Below, one piece after another: positions 8,135 to 15,064 of a DNA stretch of 38,202 nucleotides. Made by a program: the position numbers and the translations under genes. Under the pieces are notes generated by a model. It had not been told where the DNA came from, did no database searches, and saw only the letters and a program-made list of their open reading frames with translations. The DNA is from Candidatus Omnitrophota bacterium (GTDB lineage Bacteria > Hinthialibacterota > Hinthialibacteria > Hinthialibacterales > JAKPRU01): the NCBI GenBank assembly GCA_029568995.1, contig JAKPYU010000502.1, positions 1-38,202 of the forward strand. Direction: 5' to 3'. Every line of letters begins with the position of its first letter. The stretch's first letter is position 1.

Positions 8135-8461
8135 ATGAATCAGGGAGACTTAAAGCAAGTGCAACACCGAACACGCGCAAGACGAAAGAAATGCGGGCTG
8201 AGTTGTTTCCTGATCCATCGGAGTGTGATCAGTCCCGTACGGGGGGAGATCATCAACGAGAGCCAAACCGGGGTTCTGGTGAGGTCTTCCGGCAATCTGC
8301 CCACGGCCACGACAGTATCCATTCTCGTTTCCGGGCTGGGACGTGGTTTTCAGCGAGTTCTGCAGGGAACCCACATTTTTCATGCGGTTGTGGTCCGCAC
8401 CGATACGGTGGATTCATCCTTGTATGGACTGAAAAAACTGGCGGCTCCCATGTCGATGTGA
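8135..8461 (+). CDS. Small PilZ-domain protein
   Basis: A 108-residue protein showing both c-di-GMP-binding elements of PilZ domains: an RxxxR (R12-R16 in HRTRARRK) and, about 25 residues on, an NxSxxG (N41-S43-G46 in INESQTGV, a variant of D/NxSxxG). Beta-strand-rich sequence follows. It is a stand-alone PilZ with no partner domain. Family knowledge suggests a cytosolic c-di-GMP receptor affecting motility or polysaccharide secretion. A TAAGGG lies just upstream of the ATG. It sits 62 bases behind the glycosyltransferase gene on the same strand, which may be its target pathway (inference). Confidence 0.75.
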   Translation: MNQGDLKQVQHRTRARRKKCGLSCFLIHRSVISPVRGEIINESQTGVLVRSSGNLPTATTVSILVSGLGRGFQRVLQGTHIFHAVVVRTDTVDSSLYGLKKLAAPMSM

Positions 8462-8848
8462 AGGCGGCAACCGCCGGAGAGACAATTCAGCGGGAGTTCG
8501 GACTCCCCATCGCCATGGACCCCAACTGGAGCGGGATTTCTCAGGAATTTCTTCCCGGAAGAAGGTTTTCCGACAATTTTTGGAAAAATATTCGCCCAAA
8601 AGGCATACCTAATCCTATGAAAAGTCTGATTTTAGGGTTATTGTTTTAATTTGGATTCACAGATGGGGATTCGATGGGCAGTGAACGCCCGGCGACTCAG
8701 GAGATTCCGGCTTTGGATTCGCGCAAACAGGAGGTCTGAAAAGGAGGCGGAAAGCCAAAAATGCCAGAGAATGTGTCCCTGAGGCACGGGAACCTGCTAA
8801 TAGTTCAAATTGAGGGAGTTAGTTGCGTATCAAAGGGTGATTTTTCTC

Positions 8849-8878
8849 TTGACACTGGATGCCTGAGTCCCCTATACT
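8849..8878 (+). promoter_or_regulatory. Consensus sigma-70 promoter of the secreted repeat protein
   Basis: A perfect TTGACA (8849-8854) and TATACT (8873-8878, five of six) separated by 18 bases. It lies on the strand of the secreted-protein gene, with a predicted start near 8885 and so a leader of about 180 bases. The sharp match suggests strong constitutive expression, possibly modulated through the leader. Confidence 0.75.
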
Positions 8879-8927
8879 GCGGTGATTGTGTTTAGTGCTG
8901 TTCGAATCTGGTCCTATCCGTTCAATT

Positions 8928-8944
8928 GGCCGGACCGTCCGGCC
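8928..8944. repeat. 8-bp perfect inverted repeat in the 5' leader
   Basis: GGCCGGAC and GTCCGGCC flank a single C about 45 bases downstream of the predicted transcription start. It could be an operator for a dimeric regulator or, as RNA, a GC-rich hairpin with a seven-base loop. No T-run follows, so it is not a classical terminator. Confidence 0.6.
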
Positions 8945-9064
8945 GATAATGTACGGATGGGCTGTTCGCTCGACACAGAGGAAATGAGCAAGTCAGGCTC
9001 ATTCAAGTAAGAAGGCGGTGTCAGATTGGTACGAGACGATAACTTGTGTTTTCAGGAGGTCGAA

Positions 9065-10546
9065 ATGGCCCTCAAGCGGCTCACCGGTTGTGCCATAGTG
9101 TGTATTCTCTTCCTGGGCTTGAGTGCCTGGGCACAGGGACCCAGTCAGGACGGAGTGCTGCTCCTCGAAGGTTTTGGCAACCTGCATGGCAGGGGAGCTA
9201 CCGGCTCCGCGGCGAATACTCTGCCGGCCCTGGCACAGTTCAACCTGGGTCTCAACATCGCCCGCGATTCCGAACTGGTCAGCGACGCGAACGGGAATGC
9301 AGTGGGAGGATACATTCTGGACGGATTCGGTGGCCAGTATGCTTTCGGGACCGCCGTGTCTCCGCAGAACCTGGCCGCTGCAGTTCCCAATTCCGTCGTT
9401 CCCTTCTTCGGTTGGGACATCGCCAGGGATATCGAAGTGGCTCCCAACTGGACCGGCGTCACCAACGCTTACGGTGGTTATTTCATTCTGGACGGTTTCG
9501 GCGGCGTTCATGCCGTTGGAGATGTGAATCTTCCTTTGTATCCAAAAGCCACGGATGAAACGCCGGTTGCCTGTCCGTACCCCAACACCATCATCGTCGC
9601 AGGGCAACAAGGCCAGTCGGTTCAAGATACGGCCGTTCAGACACTTCAAGGTGGAACAATTACCCAGGAATCCGCCGCTCGACCGATCTTCCCGTATTTC
9701 GGTTGGGATATCGCGCGCGATTTGGAGGTCAGCGTTCAGTACGTCACACTGACCACAGCTTTGCTGACCAATCCGGACTGGAATCCCGCCGGCCCGGTTT
9801 TGCCGTCCTATGCATTCGTTTCTACCGCGGCCAGGGGCCGGAAGATTGCGATGTGCAATGGATATTACATCCTTGACGGATACGGCGCGGTGCACTGCTG
9901 CCGCCTGCCGCTTCAATTCGATATCAATCATGACGGAAAGATTGACGATGCAGATATCGCCGATCCCAATTTTGGACAACCCGCAAATAACCTGCCTCTG
10001 TATCCTCCCTGGGGGAACAACTGCCCCTATTTCGGTTGGGATATCGCACGGGATATAGAACTGACACCGTCGGGCAATGGCTTCTATATGCTGGATGGAT
10101 ACGGGACGGTTTACGGGATTGGCGAGGCGCCCTTCAACTTTGCAAATCCGCAGACACCGTGGTTTGGTGTGGATATCGCTAATGGCATCGAGATCGTACC
10201 CACCGCAGACCGGAGCGGTGTGGCCGGGTATCTCGTGGTCGATGGATTCGGGACGGTCTGGGAAGCCGGAGCGGCCCAGGATTACAACATCAACGGTTCC
10301 GGCCCGGATGGCGGCGGAGTGTTCAGCTTCCAGGACAGTTTCGTGGACGTGGCAATCACTCCCGCGTATCGGTATGCGCGAAGCGTACCACCCAAAGACA
10401 CCGGCTTTGCGGTCGCTGTTGCACCTCCGGGTACGGATGTGACCGATCCGTTTGTGATCTGGAATCCGAACCTGTCCACCACGATTGTGCCGCGATATAA
10501 GGTCACCACGGCACCGCATCCATTCTTGAGTTATCAGCGGGATTGA
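9065..10546 (+). CDS. Secreted repeat protein, probable six-bladed beta-propeller with EF-hand-like insert
   Basis: A 493-residue protein. It starts at ATG 9065, seven bases after the end of a canonical AGGAGG in-line site; a longer frame from 9026 includes that site. Residues 1-23 are a Sec signal peptide with cleavage after AWA. The rest has two alternating motifs: [YLV][IMV][LV][DE]G[FY]G.. at about 33, 83, 139, 267, 341 and 389, and FGWDIARDIE[VL] or variants at about 61, 115, 211, 322 and 367, with a weaker sixth near 420. Six repeats fit a six-bladed propeller (inference). Between blades, residues 286-298 read DINHDGKIDDADI, an EF-hand/dockerin-like calcium loop. Cys pairs (276-279 region, 170, 320) could form disulfides after export. 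Expressed alone from a strong promoter and closed by a terminator; role unknown, perhaps binding at the cell surface. Confidence 0.85.
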   Translation: MALKRLTGCAIVCILFLGLSAWAQGPSQDGVLLLEGFGNLHGRGATGSAANTLPALAQFNLGLNIARDSELVSDANGNAVGGYILDGFGGQYAFGTAVSPQNLAAAVPNSVVPFFGWDIARDIEVAPNWTGVTNAYGGYFILDGFGGVHAVGDVNLPLYPKATDETPVACPYPNTIIVAGQQGQSVQDTAVQTLQGGTITQESAARPIFPYFGWDIARDLEVSVQYVTLTTALLTNPDWNPAGPVLPSYAFVSTAARGRKIAMCNGYYILDGYGAVHCCRLPLQFDINHDGKIDDADIADPNFGQPANNLPLYPPWGNNCPYFGWDIARDIELTPSGNGFYMLDGYGTVYGIGEAPFNFANPQTPWFGVDIANGIEIVPTADRSGVAGYLVVDGFGTVWEAGAAQDYNINGSGPDGGGVFSFQDSFVDVAITPAYRYARSVPPKDTGFAVAVAPPGTDVTDPFVIWNPNLSTTIVPRYKVTTAPHPFLSYQRD

Positions 10547-10570
10547 CCAACCTATATCAGTGAATAAATA

Positions 10571-10603
10571 AAGGGCATTCGGGAAACCGGATGCCCTTTT
10601 TGA
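10571..10603. terminator. Rho-independent terminator
   Basis: A 12-bp stem (10571-10582 with 10587-10598, one G-U pair) closed by a GAAA loop and followed by a T-run, 24 bases after the secreted-protein gene. The other strand also has a T-rich tail, so it can serve the convergent kinase gene as well. Confidence 0.92.
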
Positions 10604-10619
10604 TTCAGGCGCTATATTC

Positions 10620-10638
10620 CACCGGCAAGATGCCGGTG
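10620..10638. repeat. Interspersed palindrome CACCGGCA-aga-TGCCGGTG
   Basis: A perfect 8-bp inverted repeat around a 3-base centre, of a type seen dispersed between genes in many environmental bacterial genomes. It lies in the space between convergent genes, next to a second element, a short CCTTCGACCGGCTCAGG box at 10754-10770. Confidence 0.5.
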
Positions 10639-10753
10639 CCACCCGGAAAATCCCTCACCGCAATCCTCTTTCAGAGGTAGCATCAAGGAATATCTTGGAG
10701 GGGCTGGTTCTTGATCTTGCTGGTCTGCGTTTACCCAAGGATTGAAAGCTGGC

Positions 10754-10770
10754 CCTTCGACCGGCTCAGG
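10754..10770. repeat. CCTTCGACcGGCTCAGG interspersed box
   Basis: A short copy of a widely dispersed bacterial intergenic element usually written CCTTCGACNNGCTCAGG. It sits 14 bases from the stop of the convergent kinase gene. Recognised from recall only; a genome-wide count is needed to show it is repeated in this genome. Confidence 0.5.
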
Positions 10771-10783
10771 AATTGGTCATTGC

Positions 10784-11770
10784 CTATCCCACCGCCTCGC
10801 GAAGCGTCTGCCGGATGAGCCGCTGGAATTGCACCGGCTCGCGGGACAGGAACTCACCACGCTTGTCTTTGGGGACTTTGTGCGCGCCATCGATGCGCAT
10901 TTCGCACCAGCTCAGAATGACCTGTGGAACCAGGGCGGTTTTTTCCTCAGCAGACAGCGGCACACCCGCCGTTTGATAGGCACGAAGGAAATCGCGCATC
11001 AGGTCACAGTCCAGACGCGGGGACTGAGTCAGCGACCAGATATCGGCCCCATCGAACGGGGCATCATGCCCGCAACAGCAGAGCAGAATAAACCCGATAT
11101 CGTAAATGCGGGTCTGCCGGCCACACCAGTCCAGATCCACGAACGCGGCGATTCTCCCATCTTTCACAAGAACATTGGCCGGTTGCAGATCGCCATGGAT
11201 CAGCGTATACGGCAACTGCGAGTAGGCGTCGAAAGGCAGGTCCACTCCCGCCTTGATGAGCGCATCTCGATACAAGGAGGCGGCCTCTCCAATTTCGGGA
11301 TCCGCGCGTTCCAGATCGTCCAACCGCGATCGGAGCCGGTCCGGGTCCGTTTCGCCGCGCGGCGCGGCTTTCTCAAATTGCAGGGGAAAATCGCAACCGA
11401 TCTTGTGAAAAAACGCCAGGGATTCTCCCAGTGCAATCAGGTCATCGCGGCTGCCGTCACGAAACGGACGACCTTCCACAAAGGGATACACCTCCCACAC
11501 CGTGTTGCCGTCACACCAAAATGTTTCCCCATCCCTGGTGGACCTGGGCGGAACCACCGGCGCACCCCGATCTGCGAGATAGCGGGCACATTCATGGTCG
11601 AACTGAATCCGCTCCGGTTCGCAGTAGCCCGCATATCGTTCTCGCACAAACCATCGCCCCCGGTCCGTGTGCAGAATAAGATTGCGGTTCCGTGTCCCAC
11701 CGGCGACATCGACACGAACGAACTCGCCGAGGTTGAATTGAACGCAGAGATGATGGGAGGGGATGTTCAT
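10784..11770 (-). CDS. APH-family phosphotransferase (aminoglycoside/choline kinase-like)
   Basis: A 328-residue kinase-like protein. It has the Brenner motif HGDLQPANVL (catalytic Asp and Asn) followed after about 14 residues by VDLDWCG, the metal-binding Asp of the APH/choline-kinase fold. The N-terminal lobe has RNRNLIL...WFVRERY with the likely ATP-binding Lys replaced by Arg. The C-terminus matches the helical region of homoserine/choline kinase-like proteins. The substrate is unknown; there is no reason to call it antibiotic resistance. I chose ATG 11770 since upstream sequence in frame is intergenic and low in coding character; the ribosome site is weak. It is transcribed away from the addB-like gene. 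Confidence 0.85.
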   Translation of the reverse strand: MNIPSHHLCVQFNLGEFVRVDVAGGTRNRNLILHTDRGRWFVRERYAGYCEPERIQFDHECARYLADRGAPVVPPRSTRDGETFWCDGNTVWEVYPFVEGRPFRDGSRDDLIALGESLAFFHKIGCDFPLQFEKAAPRGETDPDRLRSRLDDLERADPEIGEAASLYRDALIKAGVDLPFDAYSQLPYTLIHGDLQPANVLVKDGRIAAFVDLDWCGRQTRIYDIGFILLCCCGHDAPFDGADIWSLTQSPRLDCDLMRDFLRAYQTAGVPLSAEEKTALVPQVILSWCEMRIDGAHKVPKDKRGEFLSREPVQFQRLIRQTLREAVG

Positions 11771-11953
11771 GCTCAAGGTCTTATCATGGCGGGAAGTTCG
11801 GTTCAAGGTGGAATCGGGAGAAGAATTACGAATTGCGAATTGAAGTAAGAGAAAGAGATGGGGCAGATGGACAAAGCAGTGGCAAAATCCTGTCTCTTGT
11901 GCAAAACTGATGCACAGCGTTTTTGATTCTGACTTGAGGGCAATACTGCCGCC
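11771..11953. other. Divergent intergenic region with GAATT repeats
   Basis: 183 bases between the divergent kinase and addB-like genes. It includes a short AT-rich phrase with repeated (A/G)CGAATT units (about 11825-11845), another type of dispersed spacer element. A promoter for the plus strand is not clear; the best -10-like box, AATACT near 11942, is only about 12 bases before the ATG. Confidence 0.4.
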
Positions 11954-14900
11954 ATGACCCGCACATTTCAGGTGATCCGAGGGCTTCCGGGTTCCGGGAA
12001 AACGCAGTGGATTGTAGAGCATTTGCTGGGCCGACTGCGGGACGGGGAAATTTCCGCCGAATCGGTGCTGGTTCTGGCTCCCACAAGCGCGGATGTACGT
12101 CTGCTGTCGGCTCGGTTCGACCGGACAGCGCTGGATTGTGGGACCTGGTTCCCTGTCCGGTTCGATACGATGCAGGGAATCGCGGGACAAATCCTCACCA
12201 AGACCCCCGAATTTGCCTACCACCGTCCGATGGACGATATCGAGGAACGCCTTGTGCTTCAGGCGGTCATCGAACGCGCCCTCTCAGATCAATCTACTGA
12301 ATCCGGCAACGCATACAGGGAAGCGATCCGGTCGCGCAGCGCGGGATTCATCGAGGATGTCCATGCATACATTGCCGAGCTGAAGCAGCATCGAATCGCG
12401 CCCCAGTCCGATCATCCCGGCTCCGCCGCGTTCTATGATGAGTTTATTGGCGCCCTGCCTCAGCAGGCGGAGCTGCGGTTTCTCGGCACGGTTTACCGGA
12501 TGTACCAGGAAATCCTGCGAGACGATCAGCGGTACGATGCCCAGGGGATTCTGTGGAACGCCTATGTGGCAACGGTCGCATCGGGGTATCGTATCTCGAA
12601 CTATAGCGTTGTGTTCTTTGACGATGTTCAGGATCTGAGCGCACTGGAAGCGGAACTGCTCACGCGGATACTTATCCCCGATAGCGAGCTAGTCGCGACC
12701 TATTGCCCCGAAACCTCCGCATTCCGGTTCCGATATGCCTTGCGCAATCCGGTGGATTCGCTTGCTCTGCTTCTGGCACATACCCACGGAAATCGGGCGG
12801 AACCGGAGATCATCAATCTGACGGGAAAAGAAGATACGAGGCCGATTTCCCTTGCCGCGATGGATGTTCAAGACACCGGCCGGAAGGAAACGCCGACGAT
12901 CCTTCGATGCTGCCCGGATGTTGCCGCCGAGCGTGAATCAGTCGCGGCAGAGATTATTGCGTTGCTGGAAGGAAGATCTATTTCCCTCACCCCAACCCTC
13001 TCCCGGAGGGAGAGGGAGAAATGCGCCCCGCAGGACATCGCGGTCATCACCCGGACTCATGCGGACTGCCAGGCGTTCTCGGCCCTGTTCCACGAGCTGG
13101 GTATTCCCACGAGTGAAGGTGCAGGCGGCGCAGGCGCGGGGACAGTGATGGTATTGCTGGATCACGTCATGGAGTTCCTGGACAGTGGGCTACAGCTGCT
13201 GAAATCCGGCAGCTCTGCCCCGCCGGATTCTCCATTTGCCCGGTCGGTCTTTGCCCTGGTGAGCCTGGCGGGACAGGGCGCGGAAGCGACAACGAAAATG
13301 ATGGCCCTGGCAGAGGATCTCAAGGAAGAAAGCATCCCATTGGCGGAACCTGCGCCGGACAGGAGAGAATTAGTCTTCGCGTCAAAGATCGCCGGGCAAT
13401 GCGAGCGTCTGGCGGAGCTGAATGAGGCACTCCGACGGATACGCGGCGGGGAAGCCATTTCCGACGTGCTGACGTGGTTACTGGGCATCTTTCGCCTGGA
13501 TCGCTTTCTGAACGAGCCGCTTCTGTCCTCGGCGATGCGGGCACTCGGAAAGGCTCTTCAGCGGATTCGGATGGCCGAGGACACCGTCCGGCGATTCCGG
13601 GGTCACATCCATCCCGGTATAATCCGCCTTCAATTGCCCCAGCTGATCGGGCACAGCGCGCCACCCGACAACCGAACAGGCGTGGCCGTGATTCCCGCCC
13701 ATGAGACGCGCGGGCAGCATTGGCCCGTCGTGTTTCTCCCCCGGCTCAATGAGCATGTTTTCCCCGCCGACCCGCAGATCTCCGCCCTGTTTCGGGAAGA
13801 GACCGCACTGGCTCTGAAGGAACGGACGGAACATCTCGCTGCGCAGCGCCACTTGGGGAAAGGGGCATTCTCGTTTGTCGGATTCGCCGAGGACCCCCGT
13901 GATTCCAGGGAGGAAGAAGATCGCCTGTTCACTCTTGCCGCCTCCAGGGCATCCGAATGTCTCCTCCTTTCCTGGAGCGAGCGGGATGGAGATCGCGAGA
14001 TCTCGCCCTCCATCTATGTCCGAAAGACGATTGCACGTCTCCGAAAACAGCCGCCTCAACAACTCGATTGGGTAGAGGTTTCCGAGACATATCGCTATGT
14101 AACACCACCGGAGGCCTATTTGTTTCCGCCCGTCCGGAAAGACCCCTACCCGATCCAGGTATCACCGGAGTCGGTGTTCGATTCGGTTCTTATACGACAT
14201 AGCCCCTCTTCGCTTTCGACATGCTGGCTCTGCCCCCGCAAATATTTCTACCAGACCGCCCTTCAACTGGATCGCGCCGTAACGGATGCGCAAGTTTACG
14301 GGATTATGGTACACAACATCCTCCGGAATCTCACGCTCGATCCACCGCAGTCGATTCAGGTAGAGGATGTTCTGAAACGCAAGGATATCTCAGGAATTAT
14401 TGAGAACAATCGGAACCGCTTCACCAGTGAAACGCAATTTCTATTTTACATGGATCGGATGACTTCCGCCCTACAGGATTTCTTTGACAAGAAGGGAGAG
14501 TTCTTCGCTGAGCCGGTTTATGTGGTAGACGGAGAACCGGTAGTCGAACGGCGACTCGAGCGCACGGTTTCCCTCAAGAGCGGGGATATTACTTTGACTG
14601 GAAAAGTCGACGTGGCAAAAGACATTTCCGGCAAAGCCGTGGCAATCATCGACTTCAAAACCGGCACCCCGGACACGGAGAAGGCCTTGCGCCGTGCGAT
14701 GGTATATCGCGAAGAGGATACGAAATATACTCCAGCCGATCGCGATTATCAGCTGCCTTTGTATCATTTCCTCATTTCTCCTCCGAAGGAGACGTACCTG
14801 TGCCAGTATCACATTGTTCCCGCGTACGGTGCAAAGAAGGGCTTCACGGAACTCGCCTTTCGAATCATCCCGGAAGGAGAACCGGAACAGGGCGAATTAA

Positions 14901-15061
14901 CAGAAAAGGAAATCTCGGCCGTACTCGATGAGGCTTTTGCGCTGGCAATCCAAACCCAACAGGCACGTTCTTTTCCCCGTGAACCGAAGAATGACGCCTG
15001 TCGAAAGTACGGTATGGAATGCCCATTCCTGTTTCTGTGCGACCGGATGAACGGAGAATGA
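11954..15061 (+). CDS. addB: AddB/RexB-like (or AdnA-like) helicase-nuclease subunit with PD-(D/E)XK domain
   Basis: A 1035-residue protein. Residues 10-17 are a Walker A (GLPGSGKT); a degenerate Walker B (FFDDVQD) lies near 220 and an altered motif III follows (YCPETSAFRFR), so helicase activity may be weak or lost. Motif V/VI-like segments (HETRGQHWPVVFLP; LFTLAASRASECLLLSW) follow. The C-terminal RecB-type nuclease has GKVDV...IIDFKTG and QLPLYHF, with an Fe-S cysteine set: one in CPRKYFY and three near the end (C1016, C1023, C1029). With its partner it would resect double-strand breaks for RecA. Residues about 344-356 derive from an interspersed repeat (see separate entry). It ends 3 bases before the addA-like gene, so the two form an operon. 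AdnA is the main alternative name. Confidence 0.88.
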   Translation: MTRTFQVIRGLPGSGKTQWIVEHLLGRLRDGEISAESVLVLAPTSADVRLLSARFDRTALDCGTWFPVRFDTMQGIAGQILTKTPEFAYHRPMDDIEERLVLQAVIERALSDQSTESGNAYREAIRSRSAGFIEDVHAYIAELKQHRIAPQSDHPGSAAFYDEFIGALPQQAELRFLGTVYRMYQEILRDDQRYDAQGILWNAYVATVASGYRISNYSVVFFDDVQDLSALEAELLTRILIPDSELVATYCPETSAFRFRYALRNPVDSLALLLAHTHGNRAEPEIINLTGKEDTRPISLAAMDVQDTGRKETPTILRCCPDVAAERESVAAEIIALLEGRSISLTPTLSRREREKCAPQDIAVITRTHADCQAFSALFHELGIPTSEGAGGAGAGTVMVLLDHVMEFLDSGLQLLKSGSSAPPDSPFARSVFALVSLAGQGAEATTKMMALAEDLKEESIPLAEPAPDRRELVFASKIAGQCERLAELNEALRRIRGGEAISDVLTWLLGIFRLDRFLNEPLLSSAMRALGKALQRIRMAEDTVRRFRGHIHPGIIRLQLPQLIGHSAPPDNRTGVAVIPAHETRGQHWPVVFLPRLNEHVFPADPQISALFREETALALKERTEHLAAQRHLGKGAFSFVGFAEDPRDSREEEDRLFTLAASRASECLLLSWSERDGDREISPSIYVRKTIARLRKQPPQQLDWVEVSETYRYVTPPEAYLFPPVRKDPYPIQVSPESVFDSVLIRHSPSSLSTCWLCPRKYFYQTALQLDRAVTDAQVYGIMVHNILRNLTLDPPQSIQVEDVLKRKDISGIIENNRNRFTSETQFLFYMDRMTSALQDFFDKKGEFFAEPVYVVDGEPVVERRLERTVSLKSGDITLTGKVDVAKDISGKAVAIIDFKTGTPDTEKALRRAMVYREEDTKYTPADRDYQLPLYHFLISPPKETYLCQYHIVPAYGAKKGFTELAFRIIPEGEPEQGELTEKEISAVLDEAFALAIQTQQARSFPREPKNDACRKYGMECPFLFLCDRMNGE
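12983..13019. repeat. Interspersed CCCTCACCCCAACCCTCTCCC-type repeat lying in frame inside the addB-like gene
   Basis: These 37 bases match an element common in intergenic DNA of many bacteria (cctcaccc.aaccctctccc, hairpin, gggagaggg). Here it is translated as SLTPTLSRREREK without breaking the frame. A second, diverged copy lies in the opposite orientation at 19831-19867. Confidence 0.8.
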
Positions 15062-15064
15062 TCC

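Larger units (their letters stand above)
8462..9064. other. 603-base non-coding region upstream of the secreted repeat protein
   Basis: No gene with credible codon pattern or ribosome site is visible. The right-hand part holds a consensus promoter (8849-8878), then a roughly 180-base 5' leader containing a GGCCGGAC/GTCCGGCC inverted repeat (8928-8944). The left and middle parts hold small potential hairpins, for example around 8738-8800 (GGCGGAAAGCC and GTGTCCC...GGGAAC), but I could not match them to a known riboswitch or small RNA. Confidence 0.6.

Noticed and set aside
8738-8830. Possible riboswitch or tRNA-like structure (paired GGCGGAAAGCC and a GTTCAAATT stretch)
   Set aside because: The T-arm-like sequence has no flanking stem, I could not fit any riboswitch consensus, and it lies upstream of the only good promoter in the region.
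8999-10642. A 547-codon open frame on the minus strand opposite the secreted repeat protein
   Set aside because: It mirrors the plus-strand gene, has no family motif or ribosome site, and the plus frame has a signal peptide, repeats, promoter and terminator.
10742-11848. A 368-codon plus-strand frame over the APH-family kinase
   Set aside because: The kinase motifs lie in the minus frame, and the plus frame begins in an interspersed repeat.
12983-13019. Treating the addB-like gene as a pseudogene because of the repeat insertion
   Set aside because: The reading frame is preserved and all downstream motifs remain in frame; a functional gene with an insertion is the simpler reading.
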